From NCBI GenBank assembly GCA_045592585.1, contig JAZNVB010000140.1, positions 1 to 7,223 of the forward strand: a DNA stretch of 7,223 nucleotides, in the 5' to 3' direction. Below the pieces are notes generated by a model, which had not been told where the DNA came from, did not search any database, and saw nothing but the letters and a program-made list of their open reading frames with translations. Each line of letters opens with the position of its first letter. Within the stretch, counting starts at the first letter, position 1. Positions 1-6,057 of the stretch are shown here, piece after piece. A program made the position numbers and the translations under genes. This DNA comes from SIG440 sp045592585. GTDB taxonomy: Bacteria; Bacillota; Clostridia; Monoglobales; Monoglobaceae.

Positions 1-45
1 ATTCTTTCGTGTTATATTGTATTTGGTGAAGATTGCGTTTTTATG

Positions 46-51
46 TATATA
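46..51 (+). promoter_or_regulatory. Possible -10 of a weak promoter for the Na/Pi transporter gene
   Basis: TATATA at 46-51 lies 17 bases after TTGGTG (23-28), an imperfect -35. Initiation near 58 would leave a leader of about 40 bases before the start codon at 97. The region is AT-rich and the match is modest. The true promoter could also lie left of the window. Confidence 0.3.
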
Positions 52-82
52 TTGCGATTTATTATCCGCAAATCACAAAAAC

Positions 83-88
83 AAGGAG
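83..88 (+). promoter_or_regulatory. Ribosome binding site that sets the Na/Pi transporter start
   Basis: AAGGAG at 83-88 is followed by 8 bases and then ATG at 97. An in-frame ATG at 43 has no comparable site, so initiation at 97 is preferred. The site also explains why the 18 residues encoded from 43, which are unlike the family N-terminus, are not part of the protein. Confidence 0.85.
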
Positions 89-96
89 AAACAATT

Positions 97-1866
97 ATGG
101 ATATGGTCATTACAATTTTAGGTCTGATAGGCGGACTTGCCCTTTTCCTTTTTGGTATGGACCTTATGGGCGACGGGCTTAAAAAGCTGGCAGGCGGCAA
201 ACTTGAATCCATTCTTGCACGATTGACTTCCAACAGACTGACAGGCCTATTGCTTGGTTTTGCAGTAACAGCGGTTATTCAAAGTTCTTCTGCAACAACA
301 GTTATGCTGGTTGGTTTTGTTAACTCAGGCATTATGAAGTTGGGTCAGACAATCAGCATCATTATGGGTGCAAATATCGGAACAACCGTTACTGCGTGGC
401 TTCTTTCTTTAAAGGATATTGAAGGTGCTGCTTTCATAAATCTTTTAAAACCTGAAAACTTTACCCCCATTCTGGCAGCAATCGGTGTTATCATTACTAT
501 GACCACCAAAAAGGATTCCAAAAGGAATATCGCAACAATTCTTCTTGGCTTTTCGGTTTTGATTTTTGGTATGGAGGCTATGAGTGACGCGGCAAGTTCA
601 TTTAAGGACAACGAAAGTTTTCAGAACCTGCTGATAATGTTCTCAAATCCGATTATGGGTATTGTTGTGGGAACAATCTTTACTGCAATTATTCAGAGTT
701 CTTCGGCTTCGGTTGGTATTCTTCAGGTGTTGGTGGGCTCTATATCAATTCGGCACGCTGTTGCCCTCCCTGTTCTTTTGGGTATGAACATAGGCACCAC
801 CATAACCCCGATAATTTCTGCTATAAGCGGCAATACAGAATCAAAACGAGTTGCAGCATCTTGTCTATACATTAAAATGATTGGTGTTATAGTGGTAACA
901 GTGGCATATTATCTGCTTTACTACCTTGGTGTAAAGCCTATTGTTAACTTTATGGCATCCGATGCTTCCTTCTTCTCGATTGCAATTACACATACCGTGT
1001 TTAACATTATTTCAACGATAATCCTTATGCCATTCTGCTCGCTGATTGAAAAACTTGCAATCACGACAATCAAAGTAAAAGGCAATAAAAAAGAAGAAAA
1101 AACAAACACCTTTGACACACTTGACGAAAGATTTCTTAACATACCTTCCTTCGCTGTTGAAAAATGCCGTGAGTTGGTTTGTGATATGGCAAAGCTTTCG
1201 GCATACTCATTCAATGCGGCAACAGCTCTTATGTCAGATTACAGCGACGAAAAGTTCAATGAAATCTTAGAACACGAAAAGCTGGTTGACAAATACGAAG
1301 ACAAAACAAGTTCATATCTTGTAAAGATTGCCGCAAACAATATGTCATCAAAAGACAGTAAGGTGGTAACAGAGCTCCTTCACTGTATCGGTGATATCGA
1401 AAGAATTTCTGACCACGCAGTAAATATTGCAGAGGTTGCTCAGGAAATGCACGAAAAGGGAATTTCATTCTCGCCTCAGGCGCAAAATGATATTAAAATC
1501 ATTACAGCCGCCGCTGCCGAAATCCTTGAACTTGCAACAGACGCTCTGGCAAAAGAAAGTACAGAAATCGCATCACGGGTTGAGCCTCTTGAGCAGGTTA
1601 TTGACCGTCTTAAGCGCAAAATCAAAAGCAATCACATTTCGCGTCTTAAACAGGGCGACTGCACAATGGAGCTTGGATTTATCCTTTCCGACCTTCTTAC
1701 CAACTACGAAAGAGTTTCGGACCATTGTTCAAACATTGCGGTTTGCATAATCGAAATTTCGCACGATTCATTTGAAACTCACGAATACCTCAAAAATGTT
1801 AAGGAAAATCCCAACGCAGTATTTGAGGATTTGTACGAAGCTTACAAAGAAAAATACGCAATTTAA
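97..1866 (+). CDS. Na/Pi cotransporter family protein with C-terminal PhoU domain
   Basis: This is a 589-residue inner-membrane protein of the NptA/YjbB-like sodium-phosphate cotransporter family, expected to move inorganic phosphate coupled to Na+. The membrane part (about residues 1-325) shows the internal duplication typical of the family: QSSSATT (62-68) followed by GANIGTT (91-97), then QSSSAS (200-205) followed by GMNIGTT (229-235). A charged linker (about 326-345) leads to a helical PhoU-like domain (about 350-560). That domain carries two family signatures, ERISDHAVNIAE (435-446) and ERVSDHCSNIA (538-548). The start at 97 is chosen for its ribosome binding site; an upstream in-frame ATG at 43 adds a non-family extension. 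It stands alone, is convergent with the MATE gene and is followed by a strong terminator. No Pho box or phosphate-linked neighbour is visible. The family assignment is strong. Transport direction (import or efflux) cannot be read from sequence. Confidence 0.93.
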   Translation: MDMVITILGLIGGLALFLFGMDLMGDGLKKLAGGKLESILARLTSNRLTGLLLGFAVTAVIQSSSATTVMLVGFVNSGIMKLGQTISIIMGANIGTTVTAWLLSLKDIEGAAFINLLKPENFTPILAAIGVIITMTTKKDSKRNIATILLGFSVLIFGMEAMSDAASSFKDNESFQNLLIMFSNPIMGIVVGTIFTAIIQSSSASVGILQVLVGSISIRHAVALPVLLGMNIGTTITPIISAISGNTESKRVAASCLYIKMIGVIVVTVAYYLLYYLGVKPIVNFMASDASFFSIAITHTVFNIISTIILMPFCSLIEKLAITTIKVKGNKKEEKTNTFDTLDERFLNIPSFAVEKCRELVCDMAKLSAYSFNAATALMSDYSDEKFNEILEHEKLVDKYEDKTSSYLVKIAANNMSSKDSKVVTELLHCIGDIERISDHAVNIAEVAQEMHEKGISFSPQAQNDIKIITAAAAEILELATDALAKESTEIASRVEPLEQVIDRLKRKIKSNHISRLKQGDCTMELGFILSDLLTNYERVSDHCSNIAVCIIEISHDSFETHEYLKNVKENPNAVFEDLYEAYKEKYAI

Positions 1867-1884
1867 ATATTTACGCAAAAAGAT

Positions 1885-1928
1885 AATCGCCCCGCCAATC
1901 GTAAGATTGGCGGGGCGATTTATATTTT
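1885..1928. terminator. Bidirectional rho-independent terminator between convergent genes
   Basis: A perfect 16-bp stem (1885-1900 with 1905-1920) has a GTAA loop and a GC-rich core, GCCCCGCC. On the plus strand it is followed by TATATTTT (1921-1928). On the minus strand the arm is followed by ATCTTTTT, the complement of 1877-1884. It therefore suits both the transporter gene ending at 1866 and the MATE gene ending at 1936. Confidence 0.93.
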
Positions 1929-1935
1929 AACGTTC

Positions 1936-3300
1936 TTATTCATTATTCATTCTTGCCAAAGCTTTTTTCTTAACTGCTTTATAGCACACAAAATGCATAA
2001 TTATTACAAGTACCCACGAAATAGGCCAACAAAGGAAAAGAACTTCCGGTATGTGATTTAAGGGAAGAACAAACATTATCCAAAGTATTCTGAACCCACA
2101 GGCACCCACAAGAGAATTCACCATTGCCGTTACTGAATATCCAAGTCCGCGAAGCTGACCTGCCTGAACCTCCATTATGCCGCACAAAAAGTACGGAAGC
2201 CCTACAAAAAGCATTCTTATTACACCAAAATCTATTGCCTCTTGCGAGTCGACTATGTATATGCCCAAAAGCGGTCGGGCAAAAATTACTGTTGCAAGGC
2301 CAAGAGAGAATCCCACAACCGCCACGCTTGCGGCACAAACCTTTACCGTTTTACGAAGACCTTTCTCGTTTTTTGCACCATAGTTCTGGCTTACACCTGT
2401 TATTGACGCCTGATAAAATGCGTTCATGGCTGTATATACAAAGCCTTCGATATTACCTGATGCTGCCGCACCTGCAATTGCGGCCGTGCCAAAGGAATTT
2501 ACAGAAGCCTGAATAAGAGTGTTGGCAACAGCAAAAAGCGAACTCTGAACGCCTGCAGGTAAGCCAATTTTAACAATAGACACAAACTCATTTTTATAAA
2601 ATCTTAACTTCTTTAAAATAAGCTTATGATCACCCTCTGCCCTAACAAGAATAACTATTACTGCAATTGCAGAAATATAGTTTGATACACTGGTGGCAAT
2701 GGCAACACCCGCAACACTCATATGGAAGCATATTACAAAAACGAGGTTCAAAACCACATTTACAACGCCCGATAATGCAAGTATATACAAAGGCCGGCGG
2801 GTATCGCCTACTGCTCTCATTATCGAAGCCCCAAAGTTATACACCAGCGTCGCAGGCATACCTGCAAAATATATTCTCATATATAATATAGAACCATTTA
2901 AAACCTCGCCCTCTGGAGTTCCCATAAGCCTTAAAACATATCCCGAAAGCAAAATACCGATGCCCATAGCCATAAATCCCGCAACTATACCAAGAGCGAT
3001 TGATGTATGTACTGCCCTGTGGATACCCTTTTCGTCATGAGCCCCATAGCAGCGCGAAACAACAACACTCGCACCGGCGGTAAGCCCAATGAACAGACTT
3101 ATAATAAGCGAGCACAAACTACCTGTTGCACCAACAGATGCCATTGCAGTGCTTCCGGCGAAGCGACTTACAACAATTATGTCCGCCGCATTATAGAGAA
3201 GCTGTAAAAAATTGCCCAGAATAAGCGGAATAACAAAGGCAACTACACTTTTGAAAACAGGTCCGTTTACCATATCTACTGTATGAGTTTTTTTGTTCAT
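1936..3300 (-). CDS. MATE family efflux transporter
   Basis: This 454-residue polytopic membrane protein belongs to the multidrug and toxic compound extrusion (MATE) family, cation-coupled antiporters that export drugs or metabolites. The length is normal for the family. The N-terminal half begins with the typical PxxxGNFLQLLYNAADxxxVSRF stretch (about 25-47), includes GLTAGASVVVSR (72-83), and carries RAVGDTRRPLY (162-172) at the loop between helices. The second half repeats the fold, with IGLPAGVQS (245-253), a Q-N-Y-G-A-K-N segment (305-311) and QLRGLGYS (382-389). About twelve hydrophobic segments can be followed. The start is supported by GGAGGT (minus strand of 3308-3313), 7 bases before the ATG. 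The gene is monocistronic, with its own promoter (3340-3368) and the shared terminator at 1885-1928. Substrate and coupling ion (Na+ or H+) cannot be inferred. No regulator gene is adjacent. Confidence 0.94.
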   Translation of the reverse strand: MNKKTHTVDMVNGPVFKSVVAFVIPLILGNFLQLLYNAADIIVVSRFAGSTAMASVGATGSLCSLIISLFIGLTAGASVVVSRCYGAHDEKGIHRAVHTSIALGIVAGFMAMGIGILLSGYVLRLMGTPEGEVLNGSILYMRIYFAGMPATLVYNFGASIMRAVGDTRRPLYILALSGVVNVVLNLVFVICFHMSVAGVAIATSVSNYISAIAVIVILVRAEGDHKLILKKLRFYKNEFVSIVKIGLPAGVQSSLFAVANTLIQASVNSFGTAAIAGAAASGNIEGFVYTAMNAFYQASITGVSQNYGAKNEKGLRKTVKVCAASVAVVGFSLGLATVIFARPLLGIYIVDSQEAIDFGVIRMLFVGLPYFLCGIMEVQAGQLRGLGYSVTAMVNSLVGACGFRILWIMFVLPLNHIPEVLFLCWPISWVLVIIMHFVCYKAVKKKALARMNNE

Positions 3301-3339
3301 GGCATTTACCTCCGGTTAATTACATTTTATGCCTTGATA

Positions 3340-3368
3340 ATTATATCCCTGCCACAATGTAAAGTCAA
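3340..3368 (-). promoter_or_regulatory. Near-consensus sigma-A promoter of the MATE gene
   Basis: Read on the minus strand, TTGACT (3363-3368) is separated by exactly 17 bases from TATAAT (3340-3345). Transcription would begin near 3333, giving a leader of about 33 bases that contains the GGAGGT ribosome binding site. No clear inverted-repeat operator overlaps it. Confidence 0.88.
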
Positions 3369-3437
3369 GATTATATTATAAATTTTCTACTATTTAACAA
3401 AGGTTCTAAACAGAAAATAAATATTAACAATTGGGTC

Positions 3438-3466
3438 TTGACAAAAGCTTAAACAATGTGTATAAT
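3438..3466 (+). promoter_or_regulatory. Consensus promoter of tRNA-Pro
   Basis: TTGACA (3438-3443), a 17-base spacer and TATAAT (3461-3466) match the sigma-A/sigma-70 consensus at all twelve hexamer positions. Initiation near 3473 would give a short 5' leader of about 18 bases before the tRNA at 3491. This strength is usual for stable RNA genes. Confidence 0.93.
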
Positions 3467-3490
3467 AACATAGTTGACAATTTAATACAT

Positions 3491-3567
3491 CGAGGCGTGG
3501 CGCAGTTTGGTAGCGCACCTGGTTTGGGACCAGGGGGCCGCAGGTTCGAATCCTGTCGCCTCGACCA
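3491..3567 (+). tRNA. tRNA-Pro (anticodon UGG)
   Basis: A complete 77-base cloverleaf can be drawn. The acceptor stem CGAGGCG (3491-3497) pairs perfectly with CGCCTCG (3557-3563), followed by discriminator A3564 and an encoded CCA (3565-3567). The anticodon stem CCTGG/CCAGG (3518-3522, 3530-3534) encloses TTTGGGA, giving anticodon TGG at 3525-3527 for proline. The T-arm has the TTCGAAT loop (3545-3551). The UGG anticodon can read all or most CCN codons. It is a single-gene transcript, with a consensus promoter just upstream and a terminator whose stem begins at the terminal A of CCA. Confidence 0.97.
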
Positions 3568-3610
3568 AAAAGAAACGACAATTTTCGACAGGAAGCTGTC
3601 GTTTCTTTTT
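3567..3610 (+). terminator. Rho-independent terminator of tRNA-Pro
   Basis: Two alternative hairpins share the right arm. The compact one is CGACAG (3586-3591), loop GAAG, CTGTCG (3596-3601), followed by TTTCTTTTT (3602-3610). The longer one pairs 3567-3580 with 3597-3610 over 14 bp, including the T-tract. The compact stem is the classical terminator form. Confidence 0.88.
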
Positions 3611-3734
3611 GTACTTTTATCTTTTCGTTCTTCTCTCTTCACTAAAATTGTCGTTTCCAGATAAGAGATAAAAGCGAATAGAGAAAAGATGATTGTAGTT
3701 TTGCTTTGCAAAACACTTATTTTATAAAATACAA

Positions 3735-3829
3735 TTCTTGAAACTCTTGCTATTCCTGCAAATTCAAGCAAATCCTATAACAGTATCCGCACCATTGCAC
3801 TTAGCATTGTTGCTGAGTGCTTTTTGTGT
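3735..3829 (+). ncRNA. Candidate small RNA ending in an intrinsic terminator (speculative)
   Basis: A transcript of about 95 bases is possible from near 3735 to the terminator at 3797-3829. Its 5' part folds as CTTGAA (3737-3742) with TTCAAG (3763-3768), enclosing TTGC (3747-3750) with GCAA (3758-3761) and a 7-base loop. It is followed by a single-stranded linker and the terminator hairpin. The start is inferred from a weak promoter-like pair at 3701-3728. I recognise no known RNA family. The alternative is that the second terminator merely catches readthrough from the tRNA transcript. Confidence 0.22.
3797..3829 (+). terminator. Second rightward rho-independent terminator
   Basis: GCACTTAGCA (3797-3806), loop TTGT, and TGCTGAGTGC (3811-3820) form a 10-bp stem with one G-U pair, followed directly by TTTTTGTGT (3821-3829). 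It faces the same way as the tRNA but lies more than 180 bases beyond the tRNA's own terminator, with no protein gene between them. Confidence 0.75.
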
Positions 3830-3836
3830 ATAACGA

Positions 3837-3869
3837 AAAAACGACTTGTCAGTTTGACAAGCCGTTTTT
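3837..3869 (-). terminator. Rho-independent terminator of the leftward operon
   Basis: Positions 3837-3851 and 3855-3869 form a 15-bp stem around a 3-base loop. The one imperfect position (3844 with 3862) is an A-C mismatch on the plus strand but a G-U pair in minus-strand RNA, where a T-tract follows. It sits 8 bases beyond the permease stop codon (3878-3880), so it closes the three-gene minus-strand operon. Confidence 0.88.
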
Positions 3870-3877
3870 ATGTAATA

Positions 3878-4630
3878 TTAAATTAAATCCGCAAGGTGCG
3901 GTCTGAGTTTTTTGAAGAGCACGTTCCCAATCAGGATGATTACAGCAACTAACGCCCAGAAATAAACTGTTTGCCAGGGTTTTTGCCAGAAGCCGATTCC
4001 ATAAACAAAAGTATCACGGTAGCCCTGGGTTACATAATATATTGGGTTAATCTCAAAGAATATATGAAACTTTTCGGGCAGAGAATTTATATCCCAAAAC
4101 AGTGGTGTTATCCAAAAACCAAATTGCACCATAACACCTACAAAATTGCTTGTGTCACGCACAAATGCCGTAAGTGTTGATGTTATTCTGCCCATAGCAA
4201 GTGTCAGCACAAACGCCGCTACCATATAATATACAATCTGCAAATCAAGCCACTGCGGGGGATACCCACAGGCAAAATTAACAATAAAGGTAAGAACCAC
4301 AAAAAACAAATGCACAAACGCTGCTGATGTAACACGCACTGCAGGCAAGAGTTCAATCTTGAAAACTACCTTTTTAACCAGATACGAATAATCAATCAAA
4401 ACCCCCGTTGCGCCACCCCAGCCTTCGGAAATAAAGAACCAGGGAACAATTCCCGAAACAAGCCACAACACATAAGGAACGCCGTTAACCGGACCATTCT
4501 TAAAGGCTACCTGAAACACAAACCAGTAAATAAGTATCGTAATTATCGGTGTAACAAAGCCCCAAACCATGCCAAGTGCCGAGCCTGCATATTTTGACCT
4601 GAAATCATTTTTTGCCAATGAAAATAACAT
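3878..4630 (-). CDS. ABC-2 type polysaccharide/teichoic acid export permease (TagG/Wzm-like)
   Basis: This 250-residue membrane protein belongs to the ABC-2 permease family that exports undecaprenyl-linked polysaccharides or teichoic acids with a TagH/Wzt-type ATPase. Family features are an N-terminal R-S-K-Y-A-G-S-A-L-G (11-20) before the first helix, about six membrane segments, TAFVRDTSNFV (154-164) after a central helix pair, FEINPIYYVTQGYRD (192-206), and the C-terminal FKKLRPHLADLI (239-250). The start is fixed: an in-frame stop, TGA of the upstream gene, lies just two codons ahead. The ribosome binding site AAAGGTG (4638-4644) overlaps that gene's end. This leaves the protein about 10-15 residues shorter at the N-terminus than most relatives I know. 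No partner ATPase gene lies in the window, although it normally follows directly. The exported glycan is unknown. Confidence 0.88.
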   Translation of the reverse strand: MLFSLAKNDFRSKYAGSALGMVWGFVTPIITILIYWFVFQVAFKNGPVNGVPYVLWLVSGIVPWFFISEGWGGATGVLIDYSYLVKKVVFKIELLPAVRVTSAAFVHLFFVVLTFIVNFACGYPPQWLDLQIVYYMVAAFVLTLAMGRITSTLTAFVRDTSNFVGVMVQFGFWITPLFWDINSLPEKFHIFFEINPIYYVTQGYRDTFVYGIGFWQKPWQTVYFWALVAVIILIGNVLFKKLRPHLADLI

Positions 4631-4636
4631 ATTTTT

Positions 4637-5359
4637 TCACCTTTCCTGTTCTATGGGTTTCCAGTCCTCAAGCCCCGTTTTAATAGCTGTCATCATACGG
4701 GTTTTGAAGTGGTGGTCCATCTCATTTCTTTCGTTTATAAAATCCTTCATTTCCTGCCGTTTTGAAGTGCCATCCATGGGGCAGGGATTGTGAACAATAG
4801 GAATGTTCTCTCTTTTTGCAAATCCCTTTATATCGCCCTCGGCAACATAAATAAGCGGCCTTATAACATACATATCCGTCCGTGACAAGTACGTTACCGG
4901 CGAAAAGCAGTTGAGCCTGCCCTCGTAAAAAAGGGAAAGGAAAAATGTTTCAATCACATCCTCATTATGATGTCCAAGCGCCACCTTGTTGCAGCCGTGG
5001 TCTTTTGCCAGGTCATTAACACCACCCCGTCGCATTTTTGCGCACAGGGAACAGGGATTTTTTTCTTTTCGTACATCAAAGAGAATTTCTGCAATATCGG
5101 TATTTTTTACAACATATTCAACCCCGATTTCATCACACAGACTTTTGACAGGCGAATAGTCAACACCCTCAAAACCCATATTAAGGGTAACACCCATAAC
5201 CTCGAAGGGAACTTCAGAAAACCTTCTGTATGCTGCCAATGCACAAAGAAGGGTAAGGCTATCCTTGCCGCCCGAAACACCAACGGCAATTTTGTCACCC
5301 GGTTGTATCATATTGTAATCCTGAATTGCACGGCGCATTCCGCTTAAAACTCTACGCAT
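4637..5359 (-). CDS. TtcA-family tRNA thiolation enzyme (PP-loop ATPase)
   Basis: This is a 240-residue cytoplasmic protein of the TtcA/TilS PP-loop superfamily. TtcA enzymes adenylate a tRNA cytidine (C32) and insert sulfur through an oxygen-sensitive [4Fe-4S] cluster. Visible are the PP-loop SGGKDS (29-34), the C-x-x-C pair in NPCSLCAKMRRG (C103, C106), ALGHHNEDVIETFF (127-140), and HNPCPMDGTSKRQ (190-202), whose C193 is the likely third cluster ligand. The cysteine set and the missing TilS C-terminal domains favour TtcA over lysidine synthetase. The ATG at 5359 is preceded by AGAGGA (minus strand of 5369-5374), inside the last codons of the RdgB gene, with 5 bases between the two genes. 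It is second in the operon. The exact tRNA target in this organism is inferred only; some clostridial members are annotated simply as adenine nucleotide alpha hydrolases. Confidence 0.87.
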   Translation of the reverse strand: MRRVLSGMRRAIQDYNMIQPGDKIAVGVSGGKDSLTLLCALAAYRRFSEVPFEVMGVTLNMGFEGVDYSPVKSLCDEIGVEYVVKNTDIAEILFDVRKEKNPCSLCAKMRRGGVNDLAKDHGCNKVALGHHNEDVIETFFLSLFYEGRLNCFSPVTYLSRTDMYVIRPLIYVAEGDIKGFAKRENIPIVHNPCPMDGTSKRQEMKDFINERNEMDHHFKTRMMTAIKTGLEDWKPIEQER

Positions 5360-5364
5360 ATAAC

Positions 5365-5943
5365 CTAGTCCTCTATACTTAATTTAGCCAAAGCCCTGCT
5401 TCTGTGACTGATTGAATTTTTCACCTCGGGCGATATTTCCGCCATAGACTTGCCATATTCCTCTACATAAAAGACGGGGTCATAGCCAAAACCGTTTTCG
5501 CCACGTTTTTCGGTGAGAATAAATCCTTCACACTCACCGCAATAAGTGACAGGTTCTCTGTCAGGATAAGCCACCGCAATTACACAAACAAACCGGGCTG
5601 TTCTTTTTTCCCTTTCAACACCCTCAAGCTCCTTTAACAGCTTAGAGATGTTCTGATCATCTGTTGCATTCTCACCGGCAAACCGGGCGGTGTAAACCCC
5701 GGGAGCGCCGCCAAGTGCATCAACGCACAAGCCGCTGTCGTCAGCAATGGCCGGAAGCCCCGTGGCCTGCATAACAGTAACCGCCTTTTTTATGGCATTT
5801 GCCTCAAAGGTATCTCCGTCTTCTATTATTTCAATGTCACCACAGCCTGCCGCATCAAGGGTTACAAGCTCTGTTTTATCACCTAAGATAGCCTGCATCT
5901 CCTGCGCTTTATGCCGGTTCTGACTTGCAAGAATGAGTTTCAT
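5365..5943 (-). CDS. rdgB: RdgB/HAM1 family non-canonical purine NTP pyrophosphatase
   Basis: This 192-residue cytoplasmic enzyme hydrolyses dITP, ITP and XTP to monophosphates and so keeps deaminated purines out of DNA and RNA. Family motifs are in order: SQNRHKAQEM (7-16) with the substrate-contacting N and K; D-T-F-E-A-N-A (44-50); ADDSGLCVDALGG (67-79) with the probable catalytic Asp69; ARFAG (86-90); TEKRGENGFGYDPVFY (144-159); and the nucleobase-contacting S-H-R-S-R-A (179-184). The start at 5943 is preferred over an in-frame ATG at 5961. GGAG (5951-5954) lies 7 bases before it, and MKLILASQN is the usual family N-terminus. The gene leads a minus-strand operon, ending 5 bases before the TtcA-like gene, and has a promoter at 5983-6011. 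Confidence 0.95.
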   Translation of the reverse strand: MKLILASQNRHKAQEMQAILGDKTELVTLDAAGCGDIEIIEDGDTFEANAIKKAVTVMQATGLPAIADDSGLCVDALGGAPGVYTARFAGENATDDQNISKLLKELEGVEREKRTARFVCVIAVAYPDREPVTYCGECEGFILTEKRGENGFGYDPVFYVEEYGKSMAEISPEVKNSISHRSRALAKLSIED

Positions 5944-5950
5944 ATATATT

Positions 5951-5954
5951 CTCC
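5951..5954 (-). promoter_or_regulatory. Ribosome binding site that sets the rdgB start
   Basis: On the minus strand GGAG (5951-5954) precedes the ATG at 5943 by 7 bases. The upstream in-frame ATG at 5961 would place this site inside the coding region and add six residues (MKWRIY) absent from typical family N-termini, so 5943 is taken as the start. Confidence 0.8.
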
Positions 5955-5982
5955 ATTTCAATTTGTCAATTTGTATATATTA

Positions 5983-6011
5983 TTTATACCATATTTTTTT
6001 GTTGTTGTAAA
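5983..6011 (-). promoter_or_regulatory. Promoter of the rdgB-ttcA-permease operon
   Basis: Read on the minus strand, TTTACA (6006-6011), a 17-base spacer and TATAAA (5983-5988) form a good sigma-A type promoter. Initiation near 5976 gives a leader of about 33 bases before the ATG at 5943. It lies back to back with the rightward promoter at 6021-6049, so the two may influence each other. Confidence 0.72.
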
Positions 6012-6020
6012 TATTGATAG

Positions 6021-6049
6021 TTGCAAAATTTATTTTTTTGTGATATACT
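6021..6049 (+). promoter_or_regulatory. Distal gapA promoter (P1) candidate
   Basis: TTGCAA (6021-6026), a 17-base spacer and TATACT (6044-6049), with an upstream TG at 6041-6042 forming an extended -10. Initiation would fall near 6056, immediately before two inverted repeats (6058-6076, 6082-6099). This is the arrangement expected if a repressor blocks this promoter. Confidence 0.6.
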
Positions 6050-6057
6050 ATCCAAGG

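Larger units (their letters stand above)
3611..3836. other. Gene-poor structured intergenic stretch after tRNA-Pro
   Basis: No convincing coding region is seen here. Only short frames without ribosome binding sites occur. The stretch does hold several secondary-structure elements. AAAATTGTCGTTTC (3644-3657) is a perfect inverted copy of 3572-3585 beside the tRNA. GTTTTGC/GCAAAAC (3698-3704, 3708-3714) form a hairpin with a 3-base loop. TATTTTATAAAATA (3718-3731) is a palindrome. A nested hairpin lies at 3737-3768, and a rightward terminator at 3797-3829. A very weak promoter-like pair (TTGCTT 3701-3706, 16 bases, TATAAA 3723-3728) precedes the nested hairpin. Confidence 0.6.

Noticed and set aside
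1427..1750. A 107-codon alternative frame inside the Na/Pi transporter gene
   Set aside because: It overlaps entirely with the PhoU-domain coding region, has no ribosome binding site and a composition typical of a shadow frame.
3474..3479. A second TTGACA just before the tRNA
   Set aside because: A matching -10 would fall inside the tRNA acceptor and D-arm region, so it cannot drive the tRNA. The hexamer lies at the expected initiation site of the real promoter.
3431..3664. A 77-codon plus-strand frame running through the tRNA
   Set aside because: It is the conceptual translation of tRNA-Pro and its flanks. It includes the familiar artefact sequence produced by tRNA genes, uses the tRNA promoter as codons and has no ribosome binding site.
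3390..3771. Two minus-strand frames across the tRNA, one containing an R-x-R-T-C-G-P-L-V-like stretch
   Set aside because: These are antisense translations of the tRNA, a well-known source of false proteins. No ribosome binding site or family match.
3797..3823. CIRCE-like (HrcA) operator suggested by GCACT...GAGTGCTTT
   Set aside because: The spacing between the half-sites is 12 instead of 9 bases and the outer bases of the left arm do not match TTAGCACTC. The element is explained better as a terminator.
3738..3833. A 31-residue hydrophobic frame starting with TTG
   Set aside because: It looks like a small membrane peptide, but there is no Shine-Dalgarno sequence ahead of it, and the codons run through the terminator hairpin at 3797-3829.
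5963..5968. A TTGACA (minus strand) immediately ahead of rdgB
   Set aside because: A -10 at 17 bases would overlap the rdgB start codon and begin transcription inside the gene. The promoter at 5983-6011 fits better.
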